This document shows positions 35,289 through 44,464 of a stretch of DNA of 49,388 nt, piece by piece. Position 1 is the stretch's first letter; the number at the start of each line of letters is the position of its first letter. Source of the stretch: an uncultured Bacteroidota bacterium (lineage in GTDB: Bacteria; Bacteroidota; Bacteroidia; Flavobacteriales; Flavobacteriaceae); assembly GCA_902593165.1 (NCBI GenBank), contig CACJHI010000011.1, positions 1 to 49,388 on the forward strand, written 5' to 3'. The notes beneath the pieces are model-generated. The model saw nothing but the letters and a program-made list of their open reading frames with translations, did not search any database and was not told where the DNA came from. The position numbers and the translations under genes were made by a program.

Positions 35289-36629
35289 CTATACTACACC
35301 TTGAGCTAGCATAGCGTCTGCTACTTTAACAAAGCCAGCAATATTTGCCCCTTTAACATAATTCACATGATCTTTTTCAGTTCCATACTTAAGACATGAT
35401 GAGTGAATATCAGACATGATTTCTTTTAGTTTTCCATCTACAACTTCTCTTGACCAAGTATATTTAAGAGAATTCTGAGCCATTTCTAGCCCGGAGACAG
35501 CAACTCCTCCAGCATTAGACGCCTTACCAGGAGCATATTGAATTTTATTTTTTAAGAATAAGCTTATAGCCTCAGCCGTACATGGCATATTAGCTCCTTC
35601 ACCAACTGTTTTACAACCATTTTTGAGTAATGCTTTTGCATCATCAAGGTTAACTTCATTTTGAGTAGCACAAGGGATGGCAATATCACATTTTACAGAC
35701 CATGGGTTTTTATCCGAGTGAAACTCAGCTTTAGAATATTTTTTAACATACTCTGAAATTCTTTTTCGTTTTACATTTTTTAAATCCATGATATACTGAA
35801 GCTTCTCTTTATTGATTCCATCCTTATCATAAATGTATCCAGATGAATCGGAAAGAGTCAAAACTTTTGCCCCCATATCTATACACTTTTCTGTAGCATA
35901 TTGAGCAACATTTCCTGAACCAGAAATTGTAACAGATTTACCCTTTAAACCATCATTATTTGCTTTTAATATTTCATCAATAAAATAGACTACACCATAA
36001 CCGGTAGCTTCAGGTCTAATAAGAGACCCTCCCCATGAGACACCCTTACCTGTTAGTACTCCAGAAAATTCATTTTTTAATCTTTTATATTGCCCAAATA
36101 GGTAGCCAATTTCTCTTCCTCCAACTCCAATATCTCCTGCGGGGATGTCTTTGTTTGGGCCAATGTGTCTGAACAATTCTGTCATAAAACTTTGACAAAA
36201 ACGCATAACTTCAGTATCAGATTTTCCCTTTGGGTCAAAATCTGATCCACCTTTCCCACCTCCCATGGGAAGAGTTGTAAGAGCATTTTTAAAAACTTGT
36301 TCAAAAGCAAGAAACTTTAATATGCTCATGTTAACTGAAGGGTGAAATCTAAGACCGCCTTTGTAAGGACCTATAGCAGAGTTCATCTCAATTCTGTATC
36401 CTCTGTTTACTTGAATCTCTTCATTGTCGTCAATCCAAGCTACTCTAAATGAAACTACTCTTTCTGGCTCTACCATTCTTAGGAGAATGTTTTGGCCATA
36501 ATAAATGTCTTTAGTTACTATATAAGGGATAACAGTCTCAGCAACCTCAGTAACAGCCTGCATAAATTCAGGCTCATTTTGGTTTCTTTGATTTACTTCT
36601 GACAAAAATTGTTTGATAATTTTTTCCAT
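35289..36629 (-). CDS. gdhA: NADP-type glutamate dehydrogenase
   Basis: Reductive amination of 2-oxoglutarate, the ammonium assimilation step. The 446-residue protein shows YKGGLRFHPSVN, TLPMGGGKGGSDFDPKGKSD with the catalytic Lys, GVSWGGSLIRPEATGYG and the Rossmann ISGSGNVAQYA. Length fits the hexameric NADP-type enzymes. The gene lies between the flippase-like gene (1-bp gap) and recO (5-bp gap). Confidence 0.97.
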   Translation of the reverse strand: MEKIIKQFLSEVNQRNQNEPEFMQAVTEVAETVIPYIVTKDIYYGQNILLRMVEPERVVSFRVAWIDDNEEIQVNRGYRIEMNSAIGPYKGGLRFHPSVNMSILKFLAFEQVFKNALTTLPMGGGKGGSDFDPKGKSDTEVMRFCQSFMTELFRHIGPNKDIPAGDIGVGGREIGYLFGQYKRLKNEFSGVLTGKGVSWGGSLIRPEATGYGVVYFIDEILKANNDGLKGKSVTISGSGNVAQYATEKCIDMGAKVLTLSDSSGYIYDKDGINKEKLQYIMDLKNVKRKRISEYVKKYSKAEFHSDKNPWSVKCDIAIPCATQNEVNLDDAKALLKNGCKTVGEGANMPCTAEAISLFLKNKIQYAPGKASNAGGVAVSGLEMAQNSLKYTWSREVVDGKLKEIMSDIHSSCLKYGTEKDHVNYVKGANIAGFVKVADAMLAQGVV

Positions 36630-36630
36630 T

Positions 36631-37581
36631 TCAATCTCTTGTCTTTAACAAAGGTAGTACAAAAAAAGAAAGACCTCCAAAAATTAGAGTTATAATAGCT
36701 TGGCATGACCAAGCAAGCCACCCGTAGGTTAAACCTATCTCTGTATTTATACCAAAATTTGATAGAAACAAAGCAATAGCCAGAGGATATACACCCAAAC
36801 CATGATTTGATAAAGAGATACTAAATACTCCGACAACAAAAGCAGGAAAAATAAGGCTACTATCAATAATACCTAGCTCTGTAACGGAAAATTTAATTGT
36901 AAAGAATGCTAGAACGTAACATGTCCATATCAGCAAAGAGAGCAATATAAATGGAAAAAGCTTTTTCTTAAGTTTAGTAAGTGATAAGAATCCCTCAAGA
37001 ACACTTTTAAAAAAACGCTTTATTTTTTTAACTCTTGTTATTAAGATAAATATAATAGCTATGAAAATACTAAATGTGCTTAAAATGAGCCAAAAATTAT
37101 TATCAATAAACATTAAATAATCTTCATTAAAAAAAGACTCAAGTATTATGTTATACTGAAGCATCCAAACTAAACAAAGTATTAGAATCGAAATAGAAAT
37201 ATCAATAACCCTCTCAGCCGCGATAGTCCCAAAAGTTTTACCAATAGGTATTTTATTGTATTCACTTAGTGCAGTTGCCCTTATTATCTCTCCTGACCTT
37301 GGGATAGCCATGTTAGATGTATAACACATAAATACACTTGCGATGCTATTGATTGTTCCTGAATTATATCCAATAGCTTTAGACAAAAGTTGCCATCTTA
37401 AACCTCTTATAATGTCAGCTGAAGCTCCAAGTAACATTGCACCAATTACATACTGAATTTGAGCAGATTTTATATAATTCCATATTAAAAGCCTCTCTGC
37501 TTGACTTGTTAGTCTATATGTAATATATATAAAAAATATACCTAGTACTGTCGGAATTAATATTCTCAGTTGTTTTTTCAA
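36631..37581 (-). CDS. Flippase-like (UPF0104/AglD-type) integral membrane protein
   Basis: Polytopic membrane protein of 316 residues with about eight hydrophobic segments, of the lysylphosphatidylglycerol synthase TM region / AglD-like family. Members translocate or modify lipids or lipid-linked sugars. RGLRWQLLSKAIG (about 60-72), CYTSNMAIPRSGEIIRATALS and FSISLSNHGLGVYPLAIALFL are the conserved segments. The start is TTG 37581, 3 bp after panC. The substrate is not visible. Confidence 0.85.
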   Translation of the reverse strand: MKKQLRILIPTVLGIFFIYITYRLTSQAERLLIWNYIKSAQIQYVIGAMLLGASADIIRGLRWQLLSKAIGYNSGTINSIASVFMCYTSNMAIPRSGEIIRATALSEYNKIPIGKTFGTIAAERVIDISISILILCLVWMLQYNIILESFFNEDYLMFIDNNFWLILSTFSIFIAIIFILITRVKKIKRFFKSVLEGFLSLTKLKKKLFPFILLSLLIWTCYVLAFFTIKFSVTELGIIDSSLIFPAFVVGVFSISLSNHGLGVYPLAIALFLSNFGINTEIGLTYGWLAWSCQAIITLIFGGLSFFVLPLLKTRD

Positions 37582-37584
37582 AGT

Positions 37585-38400
37585 CTAAATTCTAATATTA
37601 TCAATTAGCCTAGTATTACCAATTTTACAAGCTATAAATGCTCTAATTTCTTTTTTGTCTTTAAAAAACTCAGAAACATCAATTATCTCAAAGTATTCAA
37701 TTTTTAAATTATCAATTGAGTTAGCATGTTTTAAGATATCACTTTTTATACTTTTTGGGCTCGAGGTATTATAAGTTTTCTTTGCCCTTTCGAGCAATTT
37801 AATTATTTGACTTGCACTTTTCCTCTCTGATTTATTCAGGAATTTATTCCTAGAACTCATTGCAAGTCCATCTCTCTCTCTAATTGTTTCGCAACCAATA
37901 ATATTTACATCTAGTTTAATTTTTCTTGCCAGTTCTTTAATTAATAGTAATTGTTGGAAATCTTTTTCACCAAAATATGCATTATTTGGCTTGAACATAT
38001 ATAGAAGTTTTTCAACAATAGTTGCAACACCATCAAAATGTCCTGGTCTTAATCTGCCTTCCATTATTTCTGTAATCTTTCCAAAATTATATCTCTTAAC
38101 CTCTTCCTTTCCATTGTATACGTCTCTATCATTTGGTGCATACACTATAATTTTATTAAAGATTTTAAGTTTATCAAGATCATCCTCAAGATTTCTTGGA
38201 TATTTTTTTAGATCTACGGGATCATTAAACTGCTTTGGATTAACATAAATTGAGACAATTACCATGTCATCTTTTATCAAGGCTTTTTTTATAATTGACA
38301 AATGTCCATCATGTAAAGAGCCCATCGTTGGTACTAGACCAATAGAATCAGTTTTATCAACTAATTTAACAATGTCTTTAAAGGAAGAGTAAACTCTCAA
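37585..38400 (-). CDS. panC: Pantoate-beta-alanine ligase
   Basis: ATP-dependent pantothenate synthesis. The 271-residue protein has PTMGSLHDGHLSII with His30 and His33 of HxGH, YVNPKQFND, GEKDFQQL and MSSRNKFLN. The start is TTG 38400, as no earlier ATG exists and the protein aligns from its first residues. It heads a run of minus-strand genes through the receptor gene. Confidence 0.96.
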   Translation of the reverse strand: MRVYSSFKDIVKLVDKTDSIGLVPTMGSLHDGHLSIIKKALIKDDMVIVSIYVNPKQFNDPVDLKKYPRNLEDDLDKLKIFNKIIVYAPNDRDVYNGKEEVKRYNFGKITEIMEGRLRPGHFDGVATIVEKLLYMFKPNNAYFGEKDFQQLLLIKELARKIKLDVNIIGCETIRERDGLAMSSRNKFLNKSERKSASQIIKLLERAKKTYNTSSPKSIKSDILKHANSIDNLKIEYFEIIDVSEFFKDKKEIRAFIACKIGNTRLIDNIRI

Positions 38401-38458
38401 TTCTGAGAAATTAATTGACTTAAAGATAATGTTTTTATATTCTTACTCATAATTTTCG

Positions 38459-38466
38459 TAATTTTG
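38459..38466 (+). promoter_or_regulatory. Putative -7 box of the starch-synthase-like/DUF4270 unit
   Basis: TAATTTTG, matching TAnnTTTG, 25 nt upstream of TTG 38492, in the 91-bp region that diverges from panC. No clear -33 element. Confidence 0.5.
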
Positions 38467-38491
38467 CCAAGCTATAGCCAAAGTTTAGATT

Positions 38492-39301
38492 TTGAAATTA
38501 TTGAAAGACAAAAAAATATTAGTCATTTCATCTGAGGTTGTTCCTTATTTACCTCAAACAGAAAAAGCCGTTAATTCATTTTCAGTATCAAGAAAAATAA
38601 ATGATTATGGTGGTATGACTAGGATTTTCATGCCTAAGTATGGCATAATAAATGAAAGAAGACATCAGCTGCACGAAGTAATTAGACTGTCTGGTATGAA
38701 TATGATTATCAATGATATCTACATGCCATTAATCATTAAAGTTGCATCTATTCCTAAGGAAAGAATGCAAGTTTATTTTATTGACAATGAAGATTATTTT
38801 AAAAGAAAGGACCTATTAGTTGATAAAGACAATAAACTATTAAAGGATAATGATGAGAGAATGATTTTTTTTACAAAAGGTGTTATAGAAACTGTTAAAA
38901 AACTTAACTGGATGCCAGATATCATTCATCTTCATGGATGGTTTGCTTCTTTATTCCCAATTTATCTAAAAAAACTTTTTGCAGATGACCCTGTTTTCGA
39001 TAACAGTAAGATAGTTTCCTCTATCTACTCAAAATCTTTTGATGAAAGTTTATCAAAAAAAATAGCTGAAAAAATTCAGTTTGATGGTATAGAAGATGAT
39101 CTTGACGTAATTAATAATCCAAACTTTGAGTCGTTAACAGACTTAATGATTAAATTTTCAGATTCAGTAATTATTTCATCAGACAAAATAGACAAATCAA
39201 CTACAGATTCAATTAAATCCCATTCTAAGGATTCTCTTAGTTATAAGGATTCATCCAATGATGATAAATTAATGGAGTTTCTACTAAAAAACACTGATTA
39301 A
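38492..39301 (+). CDS. Starch-synthase-like N-terminal (GT5-type) domain protein
   Basis: Resembles the N-terminal catalytic domain of glycogen/starch synthases (Glyco_transf_5): ILVISSEVVPYL (residues 9-20), MTRIFMPKYG (41-50), VYFIDNEDYF and PDIIHLHGW (141-149). At 269 residues it lacks the C-terminal GT domain, and the ADP-glucose-binding K-x-G-G-L motif is replaced by QTEKAVNSF. True glycogen synthase activity is therefore doubtful. The start is TTG 38492. The Ser/Lys/Asp-rich tail (about 225-265) is low complexity. DUF4270 follows with no gap (TAAATG), a pairing typical of this phylum. Confidence 0.82.
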   Translation: MKLLKDKKILVISSEVVPYLPQTEKAVNSFSVSRKINDYGGMTRIFMPKYGIINERRHQLHEVIRLSGMNMIINDIYMPLIIKVASIPKERMQVYFIDNEDYFKRKDLLVDKDNKLLKDNDERMIFFTKGVIETVKKLNWMPDIIHLHGWFASLFPIYLKKLFADDPVFDNSKIVSSIYSKSFDESLSKKIAEKIQFDGIEDDLDVINNPNFESLTDLMIKFSDSVIISSDKIDKSTTDSIKSHSKDSLSYKDSSNDDKLMEFLLKNTD

Positions 39302-41131
39302 ATGCAGCAAAAGGTTTTATTAAGGGTTTCTACAATTCTACTTACTCTAATATTTCTTCTCTCTTGTAATAAAGATTATTATTCAGTTGGTATTGAAATT
39401 TTTGATCAGCAATTTGACGACTTAAAAACAAAATCTTTTCCTGTATTTTCATATCAAAAATCATTAGATAAGGTTCAAACTAATAATATTTCAAGTGTTC
39501 AACTTGGAACTTTTAATGATGATTTTTTTGGAAGAACAAATTCTGGGTTTATATCTCAACTTGATGTCTTTTCCCTTCAAACTTTTGGTGACTTCAATCA
39601 AGATCAAGAAAATGAAGGAAGTGTAACAGATATAAGAGTTATTGATGAAGACGAACAATTAACTGCAGTTTATCTTGATTTACCATTTTATAACAACACT
39701 AATGACAGCGATGGTGACGGAGTTATAGATCTTTATGATTCTAACCCTGCAGATCAGGAGAGTGATTCGGATAATGATGGTATTTCCGATATAACAGAAT
39801 CAAGGGCTGGATTAAATCCGTTAAGTAATGATTCAGATAACGATGGAATACTAGACATTAATGATGACGATAATTCAACTTATAATAGTGAAAGCCAGGT
39901 ATATGAAATAGACTCGATATTTGGAAATAGGAATGCTAGTTTTGATTTAAAAGTCTATCAACTCACTTATTATTTAAGTTCATTGGATCCAAACAATAAT
40001 TTTGAGTCCTCAAAAGAATATTTTTCAAATGATAATTTTTATCAAAAAGGATTTTATGGAAAAACTCTTCATGATGATAAAGTGACTTTAAACTTTGAAG
40101 AAATTCCAGTTTTATACTCGGAAGATGACCCAAATACAGAGCCTGACGAATTAACAGAAGTTAATTATTTTGAGACGCCAAGATTACGTGCTCCTTTAGA
40201 TGTTTCATTTTTTCAGCGTTATATTATGAATCAGGAGGGGTCAGATAAACTTACTAATCAAGCTAATTTTAATAATTACTTTAATGGACTAATTGTTAGA
40301 GCTGAAAACTTTTCAGATGATCTTTTTATGTCTCTTGATATTTTTAATGCAAAAGTGGTCTTAGAATATGACTACAACTTTTATAACACTAAAGGGACTG
40401 ATGATGTGTCTGATGATATAATTGAGAGAAAGACAAAGATTAATACAATTCCACTTGGAGGTGTTACATATAATCTTCATGAACATACAGGTTATAACCA
40501 AGAAATTGTTGAAGAGGTTTCAGCATCAGAAGATAATATCCCATCAGAAAAAATATATTTAAACGGGACCAAGTTCATGTCTAAATTAAAATTGTTTTCA
40601 GACGATAACTCTATATCATCTGAATTACAAGAATTGAAGGCAAAAGATGTTCTAATTAATGAGGCAAGTATTGTCTTGCATTTAGATAAAAACATTCATA
40701 AGTCAAACTACCAATTCCTTCCTCAAAGACTTTATGTCTATTCATATAAAGATGGTGAGCCAATAGAAGATTATAATAAAGACTTTTCACAAAGTTTTAG
40801 TCCTAACGCTGTAAATGCAAATAAATTTCTTTTTGGAGGACTCCTTCAGTATGATTCAAATAACATACCAACGAGTTATAAATTTAATATTACTAATCAC
40901 ATATCTAATATAGTTAGGTATGACTCATTAAATATAGATTTAGGCTTAACGACCACATCTAATATTGAGGATGTAACTCTTAAAAATGGATATTTCACTA
41001 ATCTAAATAGATTAAACTTACCTTCACCATCAATAGCACTGCCTTTTCCAGTCGCTTTATATGGGTCTAATCCAGCTGACCCTGATCTTTCAAAGAGGTT
41101 AAAGCTAGAGGTGATTTATACAGAATATTAG
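39302..41131 (+). CDS. DUF4270 lipoprotein with thrombospondin type 3-like repeats
   Basis: Bacteroidota-specific DUF4270 family protein of 609 residues. The lipobox FLLSC predicts Cys22 lipidation, so it is probably at the outer membrane surface. Residues 135-190 hold Asp-rich repeats (NDSDGDGVIDLYD, DSDNDGISDITE, NDSDNDGILDIND) typical of calcium-binding thrombospondin type 3 repeats, inserted into the otherwise beta-rich domain. The function is unknown. It lies directly behind the starch-synthase-like gene and is probably co-transcribed with it. Confidence 0.88.
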   Translation: MQQKVLLRVSTILLTLIFLLSCNKDYYSVGIEIFDQQFDDLKTKSFPVFSYQKSLDKVQTNNISSVQLGTFNDDFFGRTNSGFISQLDVFSLQTFGDFNQDQENEGSVTDIRVIDEDEQLTAVYLDLPFYNNTNDSDGDGVIDLYDSNPADQESDSDNDGISDITESRAGLNPLSNDSDNDGILDINDDDNSTYNSESQVYEIDSIFGNRNASFDLKVYQLTYYLSSLDPNNNFESSKEYFSNDNFYQKGFYGKTLHDDKVTLNFEEIPVLYSEDDPNTEPDELTEVNYFETPRLRAPLDVSFFQRYIMNQEGSDKLTNQANFNNYFNGLIVRAENFSDDLFMSLDIFNAKVVLEYDYNFYNTKGTDDVSDDIIERKTKINTIPLGGVTYNLHEHTGYNQEIVEEVSASEDNIPSEKIYLNGTKFMSKLKLFSDDNSISSELQELKAKDVLINEASIVLHLDKNIHKSNYQFLPQRLYVYSYKDGEPIEDYNKDFSQSFSPNAVNANKFLFGGLLQYDSNNIPTSYKFNITNHISNIVRYDSLNIDLGLTTTSNIEDVTLKNGYFTNLNRLNLPSPSIALPFPVALYGSNPADPDLSKRLKLEVIYTEY

Positions 41132-41272
41132 AAAAAACAATCATATTTTAAATATTTATAAGATAAACCTATACACACGTTTATTTTCTTGTTAATTGTT
41201 GCTATATTATTCATAAATTTCATTCTTAATAAGAAAAAATTATAATTATAGAATTAAAATAAGAATCTATTA

Positions 41273-42220
41273 TTATCTAGCTTTAAGCTTCTCAATTAGT
41301 GAAGGAACTACCTCAAATGCATCACCAACTACACCGTAATCGGCAGCTTTAAAGAAAGGAGCTTCAGGGTCATTATTAATAACAACTTTTACTTTGGAAG
41401 AATTAATCCCAGCAAGGTGTTGAATTGCACCAGATATACCAATTGCTATGTATAGGTTAGAAGATACTGGCTTACCAGTTTGACCAACATGTTCACTGTG
41501 TGGTCTCCAACCCATATCAGATACAGGCTTTGAACATGCTGTTGCTGCGCCAAGTGTTTCAGCTAGAGTTTCAATCATTCCCCAATTTTCAGGACCCTTT
41601 AATCCTCTACCAGCTGAAACTACAATTTCTGCATCAGCTATTGTAACTGATCCACTTTCTTTTTCAATATTTAATATTTTTTGATTTGAATCAATGCTTT
41701 TGATATCAATGTTTTCAGCTTGTGGATCATTAGAATTCTCAATTACTCCAAAAGAGTTTGACGTAATACTTATGATTTTAGTTTCAGAAATTAACTCAGT
41801 TAATGAAAATGCCTTATTAGTAAAGCAAGTTCTCTTTACAGTAAATGGATTAATACTTTCAGGTAGTTCAACCACATTAGAAACAAAAGATGAATCAGTT
41901 AAACCCGATAGATGAGCACCTAAATATTTAGAATCTGGAGTAGAAGATAGAACAACTATATTAGCATTTTCACTTTTCATAACATCAGCTATAGCATGAG
42001 CATATTTTTTTGAGGAAAACTCATCTAAATCCTGACTTTCTATTTTTAAAATTTTATCAGGGCCATATGCGTTTAAACTTTCAGTATCAGAGCAATTAAT
42101 GACTACAGCAAAAACTTTAACTTCCATCTTATCAGCAAGAGCCTTACCATAGGAAAGAGCCTCAAAGGATGATTTCTTAAACTTATTATTTTCTGATTCT
42201 GTGTATACTAGTACTGACAT
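41273..42220 (-). CDS. etfA: Electron transfer flavoprotein alpha subunit
   Basis: FAD-containing subunit of ETF, which takes electrons from acyl-CoA dehydrogenases to the quinone pool. The 315-residue protein has an N-terminal domain and a C-terminal FAD domain with GRGLKGPENWGM, RPHSEHVGQTGKPVSSNLYIAIGISGAIQHLAG and NNDPEAPFF. It follows etfB by 3 bp. A 141-bp AT-rich gap to DUF4270 on the other side holds no gene and no convincing hairpin. Confidence 0.95.
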   Translation of the reverse strand: MSVLVYTESENNKFKKSSFEALSYGKALADKMEVKVFAVVINCSDTESLNAYGPDKILKIESQDLDEFSSKKYAHAIADVMKSENANIVVLSSTPDSKYLGAHLSGLTDSSFVSNVVELPESINPFTVKRTCFTNKAFSLTELISETKIISITSNSFGVIENSNDPQAENIDIKSIDSNQKILNIEKESGSVTIADAEIVVSAGRGLKGPENWGMIETLAETLGAATACSKPVSDMGWRPHSEHVGQTGKPVSSNLYIAIGISGAIQHLAGINSSKVKVVINNDPEAPFFKAADYGVVGDAFEVVPSLIEKLKAR

Positions 42221-42223
42221 ATG

Positions 42224-42970
42224 TTAAATTACTTTTGCTTCGTTCTCCAATAGATCTATTAATTTATCAAGCTCATCTGCTTTTATAATCTTTACTTCGC
42301 TTTTAGCATCAGGCTTATTAAATTTAATATCATGAGTTTTCGCATTAATTCCTTGAGATTGAATAACATCTAAAGGCTTTTGTCTAGCCATCATAATCCC
42401 TCTCATATTAGGAATAATTAAATCACTTTCTTCAACCAATCCTTTTTGAGATCCAACAACTAAAGGAAGCTGACATTCACTTATCTCTGTACCTCCAGAC
42501 ATTTCTCGTGAGAAAGTGGCCTTGGAACCTTCTATCTCAAGGTTTACGCAATTTGTCACAAAATTATAATCTAAAAGTCCTGCTATAAGTCCAGGTACCA
42601 GTCCCCCATTGTAATCAATAGACTCTCTTCCACAAATAATTAGATCATACTGTATTTGCTTACAATGTGATTCAATTTCTTTAGCTACAGAATATGCATC
42701 GTTTGCTGGACAATCAATTCTAATTGCTTTATCAGCTCCGATTGCTAGACATTTTCTAAGAGTAGCTTCTGCAGATTGTTCTCCTACAGTCAAGACTGTA
42801 ACAGTTGCATTATTCGAATCCTTTAACCAGACAGCTTTTGTTAGTCCAAATTCGTCGTTAGGATTAATTACAAATTGAATACCATTAGTATCAAATTTTG
42901 AATCATTTTCAACAAAATTAATTTTTGAAGTTGTATCAGGCACATTGCTAATGCAGACTAAAATATTCAT
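42224..42970 (-). CDS. etfB: Electron transfer flavoprotein beta subunit
   Basis: Second ETF subunit of 248 residues, binding AMP in the canonical type. MNILVCISNVPDTTSKI opens the protein; GADKAIRIDC and LIICGRESIDYNGGLVPGLIAGLL are the conserved subunit-contact segments. It lies 8 bp after the HMG-CoA synthase gene and 3 bp before etfA, so all three form one operon. Confidence 0.95.
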   Translation of the reverse strand: MNILVCISNVPDTTSKINFVENDSKFDTNGIQFVINPNDEFGLTKAVWLKDSNNATVTVLTVGEQSAEATLRKCLAIGADKAIRIDCPANDAYSVAKEIESHCKQIQYDLIICGRESIDYNGGLVPGLIAGLLDYNFVTNCVNLEIEGSKATFSREMSGGTEISECQLPLVVGSQKGLVEESDLIIPNMRGIMMARQKPLDVIQSQGINAKTHDIKFNKPDAKSEVKIIKADELDKLIDLLENEAKVI

Positions 42971-42978
42971 ATTATGTT

Positions 42979-44421
42979 TTAATATTTTTTATAATTTCTC
43001 AAGCCTTCATCAAACTCACCAGTGGAGATTTTAGTCAGCTTTATAACCCCATCATTGTTATTTATATTAGAAGTAACTTTTCTTTTATGAAGATTTTCAT
43101 AAACATCTATATTGATTTTTTTTCTTTTATTAAGATTATCAAATAAATTGATAGGCTTAATCTTATTCATCCAATCTTTTTGAACAGTACCTTCGAATAT
43201 TTTTGCTTTGGATCCACTTCCATAACTAATGAACCCTATTTTCTTGTTTTCAAATTTTTTATCATTTTCAACAGCCTCTACTAAAGAACTTATTAAAGAC
43301 ATAAAAATAGAAGCGGTATACATGTTACCAATTTCTGAAGAGGCTTTCTCTCCAGGAGATATCTTTTCTTCAATAAAGGATTTGTATATAGATGATTTTG
43401 CGACTTTCTTAATCCATTCATTGTCATTTGATGACTCTGGCTTTCCAACCTCTGAATAAATACTATCAAAGTTTCCGTTTTCCTTCATCCAGTCTAACCA
43501 TTTGTTTACAATCATTCTCCTTCCATGATAGGCATATGGAAGATGAAAAATAATATTTTCCCACTCACTAAGAATGTCTCTTTGATTTTGTTCATTAAAG
43601 TTTTCAATAGCTTCATATACTCTCTCTTTGTAACTTTCATTTGAAAATTGTCCTTCAAATATTGGCTCTTCTTTGTATACCTCTACAAGATCATTTGAGT
43701 CAGACCAAAATTTTGAATCTGCTTTATCTAATAGAATCTCAGCCTCTTTTGAAGAGACTTCCCGTCCTAAAAGCTTAGCAGCTTCAATTAGGATATTGGA
43801 TTTTCTAAAGACTCTTCTAGGCTTGAAAAAATCTCCAATACCTTTTGTGGAAACTCCCCATGCACCATTGAACGAAATAATTGATGGATCTTCACAGATT
43901 AGCATTGAAACTGATCCAGCGCCTTGTGTATATTCACCTGTTGAATTGAGTTCATATTTTGCAATATCCGAAGCAATTACAATTGCTTGTCTGTTGACAC
44001 CATTTCTTACCCAATCACAACAATTTTGTAAGGCGTCAACTGCACCTGCACACGCAAAAGTAAGATCTACAATATCACAATTTTTAAAACACCTTTCACC
44101 GTATTCTTCAGCAAAAATATTTTCAAGAATTTCAACTACATATGAAGAAGTAGGTTTTGAGGCATCAACACCACTCTCAGTACCTAGATATACCCTCCCA
44201 ACTTTTCGAGGATCAATATTGTTCTGCTTTATTAGCCTGTATAGTGAATTAGCAGCAATTGACGCAGAGTCTTCATCATAATCAGGGGTAGCCATTTTTT
44301 TAAGACCTAATCCCTTTACTAGCTTATCTGACGAAATATCTCGAACTGTAGCCAACTCCTCAATATCTACATAAAGAGATGGGACGTAATATGAAAGCGA
44401 ATCAATACCGACTTTTTTCAT
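42979..44421 (-). CDS. Hydroxymethylglutaryl-CoA synthase family protein
   Basis: Thiolase-fold enzyme condensing acetyl-CoA with acetoacetyl-CoA, first committed step of the mevalonate pathway. The catalytic residues are Glu82 (LGTESGVDASK), Cys124 (LTFACAGAVDA) and His293 (IIFHLPYAYHGRRM). At 480 residues it is longer than bacterial enzymes (about 390); an extra stretch of about 45 residues lies between DFFKP (197-201) and EEPIFEGQFS (251-260), with further residues at the C-terminus. It heads an operon with etfB and etfA, behind its own promoter. A strict mevalonate role is likely but not proven. Confidence 0.88.
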   Translation of the reverse strand: MKKVGIDSLSYYVPSLYVDIEELATVRDISSDKLVKGLGLKKMATPDYDEDSASIAANSLYRLIKQNNIDPRKVGRVYLGTESGVDASKPTSSYVVEILENIFAEEYGERCFKNCDIVDLTFACAGAVDALQNCCDWVRNGVNRQAIVIASDIAKYELNSTGEYTQGAGSVSMLICEDPSIISFNGAWGVSTKGIGDFFKPRRVFRKSNILIEAAKLLGREVSSKEAEILLDKADSKFWSDSNDLVEVYKEEPIFEGQFSNESYKERVYEAIENFNEQNQRDILSEWENIIFHLPYAYHGRRMIVNKWLDWMKENGNFDSIYSEVGKPESSNDNEWIKKVAKSSIYKSFIEEKISPGEKASSEIGNMYTASIFMSLISSLVEAVENDKKFENKKIGFISYGSGSKAKIFEGTVQKDWMNKIKPINLFDNLNKRKKINIDVYENLHKRKVTSNINNNDGVIKLTKISTGEFDEGLRNYKKY

Positions 44422-44437
44422 TGTAATTGCTTAGATT

Positions 44438-44445
44438 CAAATATA
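44438..44445 (-). promoter_or_regulatory. Promoter of HMG-CoA synthase-etfBA operon
   Basis: TATATTTG -7 box (TAnnTTTG) on the minus strand, 16 nt before ATG 44421. A TTTG -33 box is present at 44464-44467 with an 18-nt spacer, close to the Bacteroidota arrangement of about 19-21. The -33 box is the end of the upstream terminator's T tract. Confidence 0.6.
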
Positions 44446-44464
44446 GTTACATAAAAGTTTATCC

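Noticed and set aside
41132-41272. Small hairpin TTCTTA/TAAGAA in the gap between DUF4270 and etfA
   Set aside because: No loop and a weak AT stem; not convincing as a terminator or a structured RNA.
43673-44281. Plus-strand open frame of 202 codons
   Set aside because: It lies fully antisense to the HMG-CoA synthase gene, whose motifs are clear; composition and lack of any domain mark it as a shadow.
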